From JANQGG01 sp964642175 (GTDB lineage Bacteria; Bacteroidota; Chlorobiia; Chlorobiales; Chloroherpetonaceae), in contig CAZXOK010000002.1 of the NCBI GenBank assembly GCA_964642175.1, positions 1-64,000 on the forward strand: a DNA stretch of 64,000 nt. Direction: 5' to 3'. The first letter of the stretch is position 1. Each line of letters opens with the position of its first letter. Made by a program: the position numbers and the translations under genes. The notes below the pieces were generated by a model, which made no database searches, was not told the DNA's origin, and was given only the letters and a program-made list of their open reading frames with translations. Positions 53,683-62,454 of this stretch are shown here, in pieces.

Positions 53683-54195
53683 ATGGAAAAGCGAACCATT
53701 AAAAACAGCGGTGCTTTTGGCTGGTACTTTCAACGCGTTACCGGTGTAGTGATCGTTTTTTTATTTATTGGTCATTTTTGGGTTCAGCACATGCCAACTG
53801 AATACCTTTCAGATAAAGCTGAATATGAGAAAATCCGAGAGGCCTATAAACAAAAATACCCTGAGTACCAAAAGGCAATTGAAGAAGGTATAATATCTGA
53901 AGCCAGGGAAGGTGAACATTTAATCACGTACGAGAAAGTAATAACGCGGCTATCCAATCCATTCTGGAAACTCTTTAACATTTTGTTTCTGGTATTTGGG
54001 TTATACCATGGATTTAACGGCATCTTCAACATCATTGATGATTACATCAGGCATCGCGGGGCCAGACTGTCCCTCATATCCATTTCATGGGTGGTCTTGT
54101 TTCTACTTCTAATTCAGGGTAGCCTGACCATTTTTACTGCCGGTGCTTATCATCCTCCGATTGGTTTAGAAAACATATTAAGCGGTAGTTATTGA
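53683..54195 (+). CDS. sdhD: Succinate dehydrogenase membrane subunit SdhD-like
   Basis: The 170-residue protein has three membrane helices (about 18-36, 92-112, 128-150). WYFQRVTGVVIVFLFIGHFWVQH and LFLVFGLYHGFNGIFNIIDDYI have the conserved His residues of the second small anchor subunit. Between the first and second helices is a charged insertion of about 50 residues rich in Glu, Lys and Tyr that SdhD proteins usually lack. It pairs with SdhC to anchor the flavoprotein and bind quinone. It precedes sdhA by 40 bases. Confidence 0.85.
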   Translation: MEKRTIKNSGAFGWYFQRVTGVVIVFLFIGHFWVQHMPTEYLSDKAEYEKIREAYKQKYPEYQKAIEEGIISEAREGEHLITYEKVITRLSNPFWKLFNILFLVFGLYHGFNGIFNIIDDYIRHRGARLSLISISWVVLFLLLIQGSLTIFTAGAYHPPIGLENILSGSY

Positions 54196-54235
54196 TCGCT
54201 AACGATAAAATCGAAAACTAAAAAAGAATTTACGG

Positions 54236-55990
54236 ATGTCATTATTTACTCATGATGCGGTTATCGTTGGTGCAGGTTTGGCAGGATTGCGAGCAGCGGT
54301 TGAACTTGCCGATGAATGCGATGTAGCTGTTGTTTCAAAACTTCACCCCTTACGATCTCATACAGGAGCAGCTCAGGGCGGAATTTGTGCGGCTCTGGGA
54401 AACGAGGAAAACGATTCCCCGCTCTGGCATGCATACGATACCGTTAAAGGCTCGGATTATTTAGGTGATCAGGATGCTATAGAAATTATGTGTAACGATG
54501 CACCAAGAGCTATTATTGAAATGGAGCATTACGGGGTGCCTTTTTCAAGGACACCGGAAGGTAAAATTGCCCAGCGTCCGTTTGGAGGTCATACAAAAAA
54601 CTTTGGTGAAGCGCCTGTTCGAAGGGCATGCTATGCTGCTGATAGAACCGGGCATGTATGTTTAAATACACTTTATGAACAGTGTATCCGAAAGAATGTT
54701 CGATTTTACGATGAATTTCAGGTGCTCGACCTGTGTGAAACCGAAAATGTGGTTTGCGGGGTGGTGGCCTACGAGATCAGAACCGGTCAAGTGCATGCCT
54801 TTAATGCAAAAGCCGTTCTGTTTGCTACCGGTGGATATGGGCGTGCGTGGAAAACCACCTCAAATGCCCATGCCAACACGGGTGATGGATTGGGAATTGT
54901 GCTGCGTAACGGCATGCCACTTGAGGATATGGAGTTTGTTCAGTTTCATCCTACCGGTTTATACCGGCTCGGGATCCTGATTACCGAAGGCGCCAGAGGC
55001 GAAGGCGGTGTTCTGCGCAATGCCAATGGTGAGCGATTCATGGAGAAATATGCACCAACCGTTAAGGATTTAGCGCCGCGCGATATTATCAGCCGTTATA
55101 TTTACAAAGAAATATCTGAAGGCAGAGGTATCGGGCCAAACAAAGATTATGTAGAACTGGATTTAACCAGCTTGTCCTTGCAGCAAATAGAAACCAAACT
55201 CCCGGAGATTTCCACGTTTGCCAAGATTTACCTGGGTGTTGATCCATCTAAAAATCCAATCCCGGTTCAACCCACCTGTCATTATGCCATGGGTGGCATA
55301 CCTACAAATGCTGATGGCAAAGTAGTGTGCGATGAAAACAACACCATAAAAACAGGATTCTGGAGTGCAGGAGAAGCAGCATGTGTTTCGGTACATGGCG
55401 CTAATCGTCTGGGTACCAATTCCCTACTGGATCTCATCGTTTTTGGCCGGAGAGCCGGGCGCGATATGCTCTCGTTTGTTAAACAGACCAGGGGGGTTAT
55501 GCCAATCCCAAATGATGCCGTTGAAAAAGTTCAAAAACGCATACAGAATACTTTAGAGCGTAAAAACGGAGAGTCTATTGCTAAAATCCGATCAGACCTG
55601 CAGGTGATGATGATGGACAATGTATCGGTATTCAGAAGCAAAGACACCCTGACAAAAGCTTCAGAAGAAATTAAAAATCTCCGGGAACGGGCAAACAATG
55701 CTGTGGTACAGGATAAAGGTAAAGAGTTCAATACCGACCTTTTGGACGCTTTGGAGCTGGATTATCTGATTGATTTTTCAATCACAGTTATTGAATCGGC
55801 TTTAGCAAGACAAGAAACCCGGGGTGCACATGCAAGAGATGATTTTCCAAAGCGTGATGATGAAAAATGGATGAAGCATACACTGTGTTGGCTGGATGAG
55901 TCGGATACGATTGATATGAAATTCAAGTCCGTTAATGTGAAACTGGCCAATGAAGATGAACGGTTTAAACCCAAAGAACGTAAATACTAA
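54236..55990 (+). CDS. sdhA: Succinate dehydrogenase flavoprotein subunit SdhA
   Basis: The 584-residue protein is the FAD subunit of succinate dehydrogenase/fumarate reductase. It opens with the dinucleotide-binding DAVIVGAGLAGLRAAVELA, then SKLHPLRSHTGAAQGGI with His42 as the covalent FAD attachment, ATGGYGRAW, QFHPTGLY, and the catalytic ITEGARGEGGVLRNANGERFM. The C-terminal helical domain carries ALARQETRGAHARDDFPKRDD. In membrane SDH it needs an iron-sulfur subunit (SdhB); no sdhB is encoded after it in this window, where a protease gene follows instead. Confidence 0.95.
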   Translation: MSLFTHDAVIVGAGLAGLRAAVELADECDVAVVSKLHPLRSHTGAAQGGICAALGNEENDSPLWHAYDTVKGSDYLGDQDAIEIMCNDAPRAIIEMEHYGVPFSRTPEGKIAQRPFGGHTKNFGEAPVRRACYAADRTGHVCLNTLYEQCIRKNVRFYDEFQVLDLCETENVVCGVVAYEIRTGQVHAFNAKAVLFATGGYGRAWKTTSNAHANTGDGLGIVLRNGMPLEDMEFVQFHPTGLYRLGILITEGARGEGGVLRNANGERFMEKYAPTVKDLAPRDIISRYIYKEISEGRGIGPNKDYVELDLTSLSLQQIETKLPEISTFAKIYLGVDPSKNPIPVQPTCHYAMGGIPTNADGKVVCDENNTIKTGFWSAGEAACVSVHGANRLGTNSLLDLIVFGRRAGRDMLSFVKQTRGVMPIPNDAVEKVQKRIQNTLERKNGESIAKIRSDLQVMMMDNVSVFRSKDTLTKASEEIKNLRERANNAVVQDKGKEFNTDLLDALELDYLIDFSITVIESALARQETRGAHARDDFPKRDDEKWMKHTLCWLDESDTIDMKFKSVNVKLANEDERFKPKERKY

Positions 55991-56117
55991 GGATAAGTTC
56001 TTATGCTTGTTTCCAAAACCATATTCTTTCTAATTTTTTGATATTGGTTGGAAAACCTAAGTTGTGTAATACGCCTCAATTTTAGGTTTAACTCATTACC
56101 TGCAAATTTCTTATTCT

Positions 56118-58373
56118 ATGCATAAATCCAGGTTCCTGCTGCTGCCAATTGCCTTCTTACTTTTCTTTTCATTATCCCTTCAGGCCGGGCCACCTGTAAA
56201 GATCAACCGTTCAACATCTTCAGCCCAATTAATTAATGTGGCTTCAAAAATAGAGCAGCATAGCAGTCCAAAAAAAACAGGTCATCTCCTTTCCTTTTAT
56301 TTAAGGGATACCCTGCAAACCAATAAACAGGTGTTTCGGCAAAGCCAAACAGGTGTAAAAACCATGCAGGTGTTGGTTCAATCCCAAAATCCATTACAAT
56401 TGTTATCCCCAATCCAAGGCATGGGCGCAAATGTTCAGGCTATAACAGAGCGTGTAATGGTAGTGGAAGCAACTCCGGAGGTCATCAAATCTATGGCAGG
56501 GCTGGAGGGTGTGCAACGCATTCAGGCTTCTTTGCCTTTAAAAACACTGTTAAATGAAAGTCGTTCGGAAACCGGAGTTGATCAGATTCACATTGGTGTT
56601 GGGCTGGATACCACATACGAAGGTGAAGATGTTATTGTAGGGATTGTTGATAGTGGCATTGATGAAGACCATCCGGATTTTAATACACCCGATGGCTCAA
56701 GAATACTATATTTGTGGGATATGTCGGGCTCAGGCAGCCCTCCTTCTGCGTTTAATTATGGATCCGAATACACCAAAGCCGATATTGATGCCGGTAATTG
56801 CCTGCAAACCGACGAGGCTGATGGCGGTCATGGCACCCATGTGGCGGGCATAGCAGCCGGGAACGGGCGTTCAAAATCCGGCTACATTGGAATGGCACCC
56901 AAGGCTGATATCATTTTTGTAAAAGGATTTAGATTCGGCCCGTATTTCACGAACAGCGATGTCATCAATGCCTGCGATTATATTTTTCAGAAAGCGGCAG
57001 CATTGGGAAAAAAAGCCGTGATCAATTTAAGCCTTGGCGGGCATTTCGGGCCACACGATGGCACCAGCAGCTTTGAGACGGGACTTCAGGACTTAACCGG
57101 TAAAGGCAACATTATAGTGGCTGCAGCCGGTAATGAAGGCAATTCACCAATCCATGTCAGGTATACCACAGGTGGCACGGATTATAATTCTGCCCGGGAA
57201 ACTCTTTTTGAACTCTCGCCTACAACTGATCAGTGCGAAATTGATATGTGGTATCCCTCTTCTGGAAATATCAAGGTTGGGATTGCGGCGTTTAGCAAAA
57301 GTACCGGGAATTTAATAGCCCGGCTGGATGTCCCCATAGGCCCTGGAGGGACGATCGATGAATCTTTTTCTGTTAGCGGCACAACCTATGCACGCTTTAC
57401 AATAGATGCATCAAATCAGCAGGATATCAACAATGGCGACCGCCAGGTAACCATGGTCGTCAGTTCTGAAGGTGGTCTTTACCCGGCCAGTACGGTTTAT
57501 TGGAGCCTTTATACCTGGGGAACCGGAACATTGGATGCCTGGATAAACAGGGCAGAGTTTTTAAATGCAAAAGGTTTTCTGATTGAAAATCCGGACTCTG
57601 TGCGAACCATTGCCCTGCCAGCGACATCAAATGAGATTTTAGCTGTGGGTTCATATGTCACCAAGAAATCCTGGACTGATTTGGACGGCTCTCAAAGGTC
57701 AATATCTTCAGCAACAGTAAATGAGAATTCTGATTTCAGCAGTATTGGCCCAACCCGGGATGGCCGCCAGAAACCGGAAATATCTGCCCCCGGACAGGTG
57801 ATTGCTTCTGCCCTTTCAGGCGATGTTGGCATTGGTACAGGTATCTTACGTCATTTAGTGCTTTCAGGAAGCGAGATGGTGATCAATCAGGGGACCAGCA
57901 TGTCGGCTCCGCATGTGGCCGGCACCATTGCCCTTATGTTGCAGAAAAATCCACAGGCAACCTACGATACGGTTTTAACCGCGTTTAAGAATACAGCCAT
58001 TTCAGATGCACAAACAGGTTCCGTACCAAACGATACCTGGGGGTATGGGAAAATGGATGCTTACGAGGCATTCAAACTATTGGGTGAAACCGAGCCCGAT
58101 CCGGTTTTGCCGTCAACTTCGGTTCTGAAAGACAACTTATTGGTTTCTTCCAATACCAACTCTGTTGTGATTTCATATGCCATTCCGGAAAGTGAAACAA
58201 AACTATCCCTGGATCTGGATATCTTTGATGTACTGGGCAGAAGAGTGCGCACCTACACCATTCAGAGCAATGAAATTCAGTTGGTGGTCGATCTGAGTGA
58301 TCTGGCAACAGGAATGTATTTCTACAGGGTTAAGGGATATGATGATATGAAGCGTCTTTTAATTATTCGTTAA
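56118..58373 (+). CDS. S8 subtilisin-like serine protease with T9SS sorting domain
   Basis: The 751-residue protein has a signal peptide (FLLLPIAFLLFFSLSLQAG), an inhibitor-like prodomain to about residue 150, and a subtilase domain with catalytic Asp178 (GIVDSGIDEDHPDF), His238 (GGHGTHVAGIAAG) and Ser596 (GTSMSAPHVAGTIAL). The long gap between His and Ser includes a beta-rich insertion (about 340-500). The last 80 residues, with DVLGRRVRTY and DLSDLATGMYFYRVKGY and a final Arg-rich strand, match the type A C-terminal sorting domain of the type IX secretion system. It should be exported and probably anchored on the surface. A RBS is not obvious. Confidence 0.92.
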   Translation: MHKSRFLLLPIAFLLFFSLSLQAGPPVKINRSTSSAQLINVASKIEQHSSPKKTGHLLSFYLRDTLQTNKQVFRQSQTGVKTMQVLVQSQNPLQLLSPIQGMGANVQAITERVMVVEATPEVIKSMAGLEGVQRIQASLPLKTLLNESRSETGVDQIHIGVGLDTTYEGEDVIVGIVDSGIDEDHPDFNTPDGSRILYLWDMSGSGSPPSAFNYGSEYTKADIDAGNCLQTDEADGGHGTHVAGIAAGNGRSKSGYIGMAPKADIIFVKGFRFGPYFTNSDVINACDYIFQKAAALGKKAVINLSLGGHFGPHDGTSSFETGLQDLTGKGNIIVAAAGNEGNSPIHVRYTTGGTDYNSARETLFELSPTTDQCEIDMWYPSSGNIKVGIAAFSKSTGNLIARLDVPIGPGGTIDESFSVSGTTYARFTIDASNQQDINNGDRQVTMVVSSEGGLYPASTVYWSLYTWGTGTLDAWINRAEFLNAKGFLIENPDSVRTIALPATSNEILAVGSYVTKKSWTDLDGSQRSISSATVNENSDFSSIGPTRDGRQKPEISAPGQVIASALSGDVGIGTGILRHLVLSGSEMVINQGTSMSAPHVAGTIALMLQKNPQATYDTVLTAFKNTAISDAQTGSVPNDTWGYGKMDAYEAFKLLGETEPDPVLPSTSVLKDNLLVSSNTNSVVISYAIPESETKLSLDLDIFDVLGRRVRTYTIQSNEIQLVVDLSDLATGMYFYRVKGYDDMKRLLIIR

Positions 58374-58496
58374 TGAAATCTTAATCTGATCGGGCGATTA
58401 ATACCCCTAACCAGCGGTCTTTTAATAGTATATTTTTTATGACATGTTTTTAAAAAATCAATTCCAGATAGTTTTCAACAGCAAAAGGAGCCTCAA

Positions 58497-59786
58497 ATGG
58501 GAAAATATGTAACGGCCGAAGATGCGGTATCGGTTATTAAATCAAACGACCGGGTATTTATACAAACCGCTGCGGCTACTCCCCAGAAACTTGTTCTTGC
58601 CATGACGGCCCGAGCCCCCGAACTCAGAAATGTTGAGCTGGTTTCATTACACACTGAGGGCGATGCCTCTTATGCAAAAGATGAGTATGCCGAAAACTTT
58701 GTGATCAGTGCATTTTTTGTCGGTGCAAATATTCGCAAAGCTGTCCAGTGCGGACGGGCAAATTATATCCCGATATTCTTGAGTGAAATCCCCCGGTTGT
58801 TTACCAGGGGGATTATGCCCCTGGATGTGGCATTGGTACATGTTTCCCCACCCGATAAACATGGCTTTTGCTCGCTTGGGGTTTCTGTGGATTCGGCTCA
58901 GGCTGCTGTCCATACAGCTAAATGTGTTATTGCCCAGGTAAATCCAAACATGCCACGCACCCATGGTGATGGTTTAATTCATGTCAGAAATATCAATTAC
59001 CTGGTTGAAGTCAACGATCCTCTTCCGGAGTTTCCGCCGCATGCTTTAACAGATATTGAAAAGGAGATTGGCAAGCATGTAGCGGGTATTGTTGAAGACG
59101 GCGCATGTATGCAAATGGGTATTGGTGCTATTCCGGACGCAGTTTTGGCATTATTGGGTAATCATAAAAACCTGGGCATTCATACCGAAATGTTTTCAGA
59201 TGGCATTATTCCGCTGGTAGAAAAAGGCGTGATCAATGGCGAAGAAAAGCGCGTGCACCCCGGGAAGATTCTGGGTAGTTTTATTATGGGCTCCAGAAAA
59301 TTGTATGATTTTGTAGATGATAATCCGTTGGTTGTGATGCTGGGATCAGATTATGTGAATGATACGGCTGTAATGCGCAGGAATAATAAAATGACCGCCA
59401 TCAACAGCGCTATCGAAGTTGATATTACCGGTCAGGTCTGTGCAGATTCCATTGGTACCAAGCAATACTCCGGTGTGGGCGGGCAGATGGATTTTATACG
59501 TGGTGCCTCACTTTCGAATGGTGGTAAACCGATCATAGCCCTGCCTTCTCAAACTCGAAGAGGTGAATCAAGAATCGTACCAACCCTTAAATCCGGTGCC
59601 AGTGTTGTAACCACAAGGGCGCATGTGCATTATATTGCTACCGAATATGGCATTCGTTACTTATATGGAAAAAACACCCGCCAACGCGCCGAACTGATGA
59701 TTGAAATTGCCCATCCCGATCACCGGGAAGCTTTGTCTAAAGAAGCTCATCAGCGATTTGGTTCTAACGTTTTTCCATGCAATTAA
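58497..59786 (+). CDS. Acetyl-CoA hydrolase/CoA-transferase family protein
   Basis: The 429-residue protein belongs to the acetyl-CoA hydrolase/4-hydroxybutyrate CoA-transferase family. The N domain has VHVSPPDKHGFCSLGVSVD, the active-site Glu231 is in GIHTEMFSDGI, and the C domain shows GVGGQMDFIRGASLSNGGKPIIALPS and VHYIATEYGIRYLYGK, typical of the acyl-CoA site. These enzymes transfer CoA between short-chain acids, for example acetate and butyrate, or hydrolyse acetyl-CoA. An AAGGAG site lies six bases before the ATG. A bidirectional terminator follows at 59797-59829. Confidence 0.92.
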   Translation: MGKYVTAEDAVSVIKSNDRVFIQTAAATPQKLVLAMTARAPELRNVELVSLHTEGDASYAKDEYAENFVISAFFVGANIRKAVQCGRANYIPIFLSEIPRLFTRGIMPLDVALVHVSPPDKHGFCSLGVSVDSAQAAVHTAKCVIAQVNPNMPRTHGDGLIHVRNINYLVEVNDPLPEFPPHALTDIEKEIGKHVAGIVEDGACMQMGIGAIPDAVLALLGNHKNLGIHTEMFSDGIIPLVEKGVINGEEKRVHPGKILGSFIMGSRKLYDFVDDNPLVVMLGSDYVNDTAVMRRNNKMTAINSAIEVDITGQVCADSIGTKQYSGVGGQMDFIRGASLSNGGKPIIALPSQTRRGESRIVPTLKSGASVVTTRAHVHYIATEYGIRYLYGKNTRQRAELMIEIAHPDHREALSKEAHQRFGSNVFPCN

Positions 59787-59796
59787 AGGGTTGAAT

Positions 59797-59829
59797 AAAA
59801 AAAAGCCCCGGAGAAATCGGAGCTTTTTC
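59797..59829. terminator. Bidirectional terminator between convergent genes
   Basis: AAAAAGC(C)CCG pairs with CGG(A)GCTTTTT across an AGAAAT loop, with A and T tracts on both sides. It serves the CoA-transferase gene (plus) and the methyltransferase gene (minus). Confidence 0.8.
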
Positions 59830-59847
59830 TAAATGGTAAGAAAACAT

Positions 59848-60867
59848 TTACGCGGGTTTTTCGGCTTGGTAAAGGACATGATCTAATTTTTCAACCTTGG
59901 AGACATTGGTAAAGCCAACGCGTTCCAGAATGCCCGGATACTCAGCATGGGGTTTAAAGTCCAGGATATGGAATTCCATACCAATACCGCAGATGTAGTG
60001 GCTGAGATAGTCAAAATTAGGTTTTTCTTTGTCACATACGATCATATCCAGGATGAGCACTTTGCCGCCCGGTTTTATAGCATCAAAGGCTTTTTTAAGC
60101 ATCATTTCACTAAACTGGGTGTTCATCGGATACATCATTCGGCAGAACATAACAGCATCACCTTCGGGGAAAGGTTCTCTGTAAATATCTACAGCTTTAC
60201 CTTTTAATCTATCTCCAACACCTTTTTCGGCAGCATTCTCATCAACCAGTTCAATAGCGCCTGGCAGGTTTAACAACGTAACATTAAGTTCCGGGAATTT
60301 TTTACACAGCGAGGCTGAAATATCACCAATACCGCCACCTACATCAATTAATTGCTTCACTCCTTCTAATTTGGCCGACTCATTCAGAATTTTAATCGGG
60401 AAGTGGGCATTCGAGCGGTGCATAACTTCAAAGAACTCGTTATCTTCACGAGTCTGCGGTGGATAAGGAACCGGGCTGATAAACTTTTTCTTGCCACGAA
60501 CGGCATCAGCCAGTTCCATGTAATAGTTTTTAGCCAAAAATCTCATGGAGTCGATATGAACGGCCATGGTCATGTTTGGATTCTTTTCAGGATGGGCAAA
60601 CAGTGTTTCAGACAAAGTTGTTAGGGCCCATTTTCCATCTTTATTGGCAACCACGCCCATTTGTTCCAGGGTGAGCATTAGCATTTCCAGGCGTTTGCCT
60701 TCGCTCCCACATTTATTAGCCAGAGCAGCGGTATCCATGGGCTCATCCGAAAGCAGGTTAAAAAGGTCTAGTTCAAAGCCGGCATTCAGGGCGCCAAACT
60801 CAACCAATCCTTTAAACATCATTTCATAAGAGCGGTCGAGAAGCTTTAATAACTCATTGTCTGTCAT
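59848..60867 (-). CDS. BchU-like O/C-methyltransferase (acetylserotonin methyltransferase superfamily)
   Basis: The 339-residue protein has an N-terminal winged-helix dimerisation domain (about 1-120; ELDLFNLLSDEPMDTAALA) and a class I SAM-binding domain with DVGGGIGDISASLCKKFPE near residue 175, NLPGAIELVDENAAEKG, and FDAIKPGGKVLILDMI. From memory the PVPYPPQTREDN, HRSNAHFPIK and LPGAIELVDENAAEKGV segments are closest to BchU, the C-20 methyltransferase of bacteriochlorophyll c in Chlorobia, and the length is the same. CrtF-like and plain O-methyltransferases share the fold. No other bacteriochlorophyll gene is visible here. It converges on the CoA-transferase gene and diverges from the lipocalin gene. 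Confidence 0.75.
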   Translation of the reverse strand: MTDNELLKLLDRSYEMMFKGLVEFGALNAGFELDLFNLLSDEPMDTAALANKCGSEGKRLEMLMLTLEQMGVVANKDGKWALTTLSETLFAHPEKNPNMTMAVHIDSMRFLAKNYYMELADAVRGKKKFISPVPYPPQTREDNEFFEVMHRSNAHFPIKILNESAKLEGVKQLIDVGGGIGDISASLCKKFPELNVTLLNLPGAIELVDENAAEKGVGDRLKGKAVDIYREPFPEGDAVMFCRMMYPMNTQFSEMMLKKAFDAIKPGGKVLILDMIVCDKEKPNFDYLSHYICGIGMEFHILDFKPHAEYPGILERVGFTNVSKVEKLDHVLYQAEKPA

Positions 60868-60952
60868 TTCAGTTTTCCTTCCAAAGCGGTTTTTTGTTTA
60901 TATTAGTTTAACTCAGTGATGATAATCGAAGAGTTCTTTAAAAGCCGAAGAC

Positions 60953-60983
60953 ATATAGATTGTCTGTTCCGGTAAATCTATAT
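60953..60983. promoter_or_regulatory. Perfect 9-bp inverted repeat in a divergent promoter region
   Basis: ATATAGATT (60953-60961) and AATCTATAT (60975-60983) are exact inverted repeats, centres 22 bases apart (two helix turns), in the 211-base gap between the methyltransferase and lipocalin starts. Dyads with this spacing suit a dimeric regulator. It is also a weak hairpin, so this remains a guess. Confidence 0.4.
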
Positions 60984-61078
60984 CCTCCGCTTTCCCATAA
61001 AAAAAGAAATGAAAATATACAATTCCTTGTTGCTAAGTTCGAAATAATTTCTCTAAAATTAATTTTTAAATCCAAATC

Positions 61079-61618
61079 ATGTTATCAAAACTATTTAAAA
61101 AGAAAGATCCTAAAGACGAATTGCAGGTTGTAGATCATGTGGATGTTGAGCGATATTGTGGCACATGGTACGAAATAGCCTCTTTTCCGTCGGGACAACA
61201 GAAAAACTGCAGCGATGTAAAAGCCGAATACACCCTTACAGATAAAGGGTATGTTAGTTTGCGTAATTCATGTTTGCGTAAAGGCAAAGAAGCATCTATA
61301 ACCGGAAAAGCTTTCCCGGTTCCTGGCTCTAACAACGCAAAATTAAAAGTACAGATATTCTGGCCGTTCAAGGCAAAACTCTGGGTGATTGGTCTTGCAG
61401 ATGATTATACCCATGCCGTGGTATCGACACCAAACCGCAAATACCTTTGGATTTTAAGTCGCAAGCCTCACATGGATGAAATGCTTTATAACGAACTGAA
61501 AGAACTGGCTCGCCAAAAAGGACTGGATGTATCCCGATTGGTGAAAACCAAGCATACCAAAGCTTATGATGACGATTCGGTTCCTTCCGACACAGAACAG
61601 CAACCGGTTATGTCCTAA
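61079..61618 (+). CDS. Lipocalin family protein (Blc-like)
   Basis: The 179-residue protein is a lipocalin. The first conserved region is YCGTWYEIASFP, close to the outer-membrane lipocalin Blc/apolipoprotein D pattern, the middle has a VQIFWPFKAKLWVIGLADDYTHAVV strand pair, and the last conserved region is LWILSRKPHMDE. These form a beta-barrel that binds fatty acids or lysophospholipids. Unlike Blc it has no signal peptide or lipobox; its first 20 residues are Lys- and Asp-rich, so a cytosolic location is expected. A terminator follows at 61623-61656. Confidence 0.88.
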   Translation: MLSKLFKKKDPKDELQVVDHVDVERYCGTWYEIASFPSGQQKNCSDVKAEYTLTDKGYVSLRNSCLRKGKEASITGKAFPVPGSNNAKLKVQIFWPFKAKLWVIGLADDYTHAVVSTPNRKYLWILSRKPHMDEMLYNELKELARQKGLDVSRLVKTKHTKAYDDDSVPSDTEQQPVMS

Positions 61619-61622
61619 GTTT

Positions 61623-61656
61623 AAAAACCCAAATCTGTAGCAGGTTTGGGTTTTTT
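61623..61656. terminator. Bidirectional terminator between lipocalin and YfiH-like genes
   Basis: AAAAACCCAAA pairs with TTTGGGTTTTTT around an 11-base loop, with A and T tracts at both ends. It lies between the convergent lipocalin and laccase-domain genes and touches the stop codon of the latter. Confidence 0.82.
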
Positions 61657-62419
61657 AATTCATACCAATTAATGCCATCATTCGACCGGTTTTGCCTTTT
61701 GAGTAACGATGAGAGAAAAAATGGGTATGGTCCTTTAAGGTTGAAAAAAAAGATCGCTCAATTTTCCCAGGCTTCACCCCCATCCTGATTAACTGATCTG
61801 AATTTGCCAGAGACAGATCCAGTAACCATTTACCAGGCTCTTTTCTCTTTGTGAGGTATGCAGAGTTGAAATGCTGAGCCACATTGTGGCCTACTTCGTA
61901 ATCACAACCCTGAATGCATGTTCCAACATAGGCCAAACATTCTTCATACTTAGTGCCAAATTCAGAAGCCATGGTTTCCAGGGTGCACTGAACAATAGCC
62001 AACTGAGTGCCTTTCCACCCGGCATGAACAGCCGCCACAGCCAGGTTTACGGGATCGTAAATCAGTACCGGCACACAGTCGGCTATGGATACACCCAAAA
62101 CGATTTGCCGCTGATTGGTGACGAGTGCATCGTACCCCTCGTAGTGGCCGGGTCTGGTGACCTTTATAACAGATGACCCATGCACCTGGGTTGACGTTGC
62201 CAGCCGGTCGGGCGTAATGCCTAAATGCCCGCATAAGCGCAGCCTGTTTTCCTGAACCGTGTTTTCATCATCACCCACGCTGAAACTGAGATTTAAACTC
62301 TCGAAGGGTGCCTGGCTTTTACCACCATGCCGTGTGGTTTGCCCGGCAATCAGGTTCCGGAAAGGGGTAAAGATTTCAGGTGTTAGAAACAAGGTGTTTT
62401 TTTCAATATTTTGCTTCAT
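61655..62419 (-). CDS. pgeF: Laccase-domain (YfiH/PgeF) multicopper-like polyphenol/nucleoside enzyme
   Basis: The 254-residue protein belongs to the YfiH/DUF152 family. The metal-binding residues are visible as QVHG, ADCVPVLIYDP and AVHAGWKGTQL (His, Cys, His), and the C-terminal FFSHRYSKGKTGRMMALIGM is typical. Members have been described as purine nucleoside phosphorylase/adenosine deaminase-like enzymes and as PgeF, which removes faulty UDP-MurNAc-peptides, so a role in peptidoglycan quality control is possible. It is a cytosolic protein. Its start lies only 35 bases from the divergent PorZ-like gene. Confidence 0.88.
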   Translation of the reverse strand: MKQNIEKNTLFLTPEIFTPFRNLIAGQTTRHGGKSQAPFESLNLSFSVGDDENTVQENRLRLCGHLGITPDRLATSTQVHGSSVIKVTRPGHYEGYDALVTNQRQIVLGVSIADCVPVLIYDPVNLAVAAVHAGWKGTQLAIVQCTLETMASEFGTKYEECLAYVGTCIQGCDYEVGHNVAQHFNSAYLTKRKEPGKWLLDLSLANSDQLIRMGVKPGKIERSFFSTLKDHTHFFSHRYSKGKTGRMMALIGMN

Positions 62420-62454
62420 GCTTAGATTGGTTAACTTCTCTGTTGTTTCAACTT

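Noticed and set aside
56053..56089. Inverted repeat AAACCTAA/TTAGGTTT after sdhA as a terminator.
   Set aside because: The arms are only eight bases with a 21-base loop and no T tract follows, so the evidence is too weak to list.
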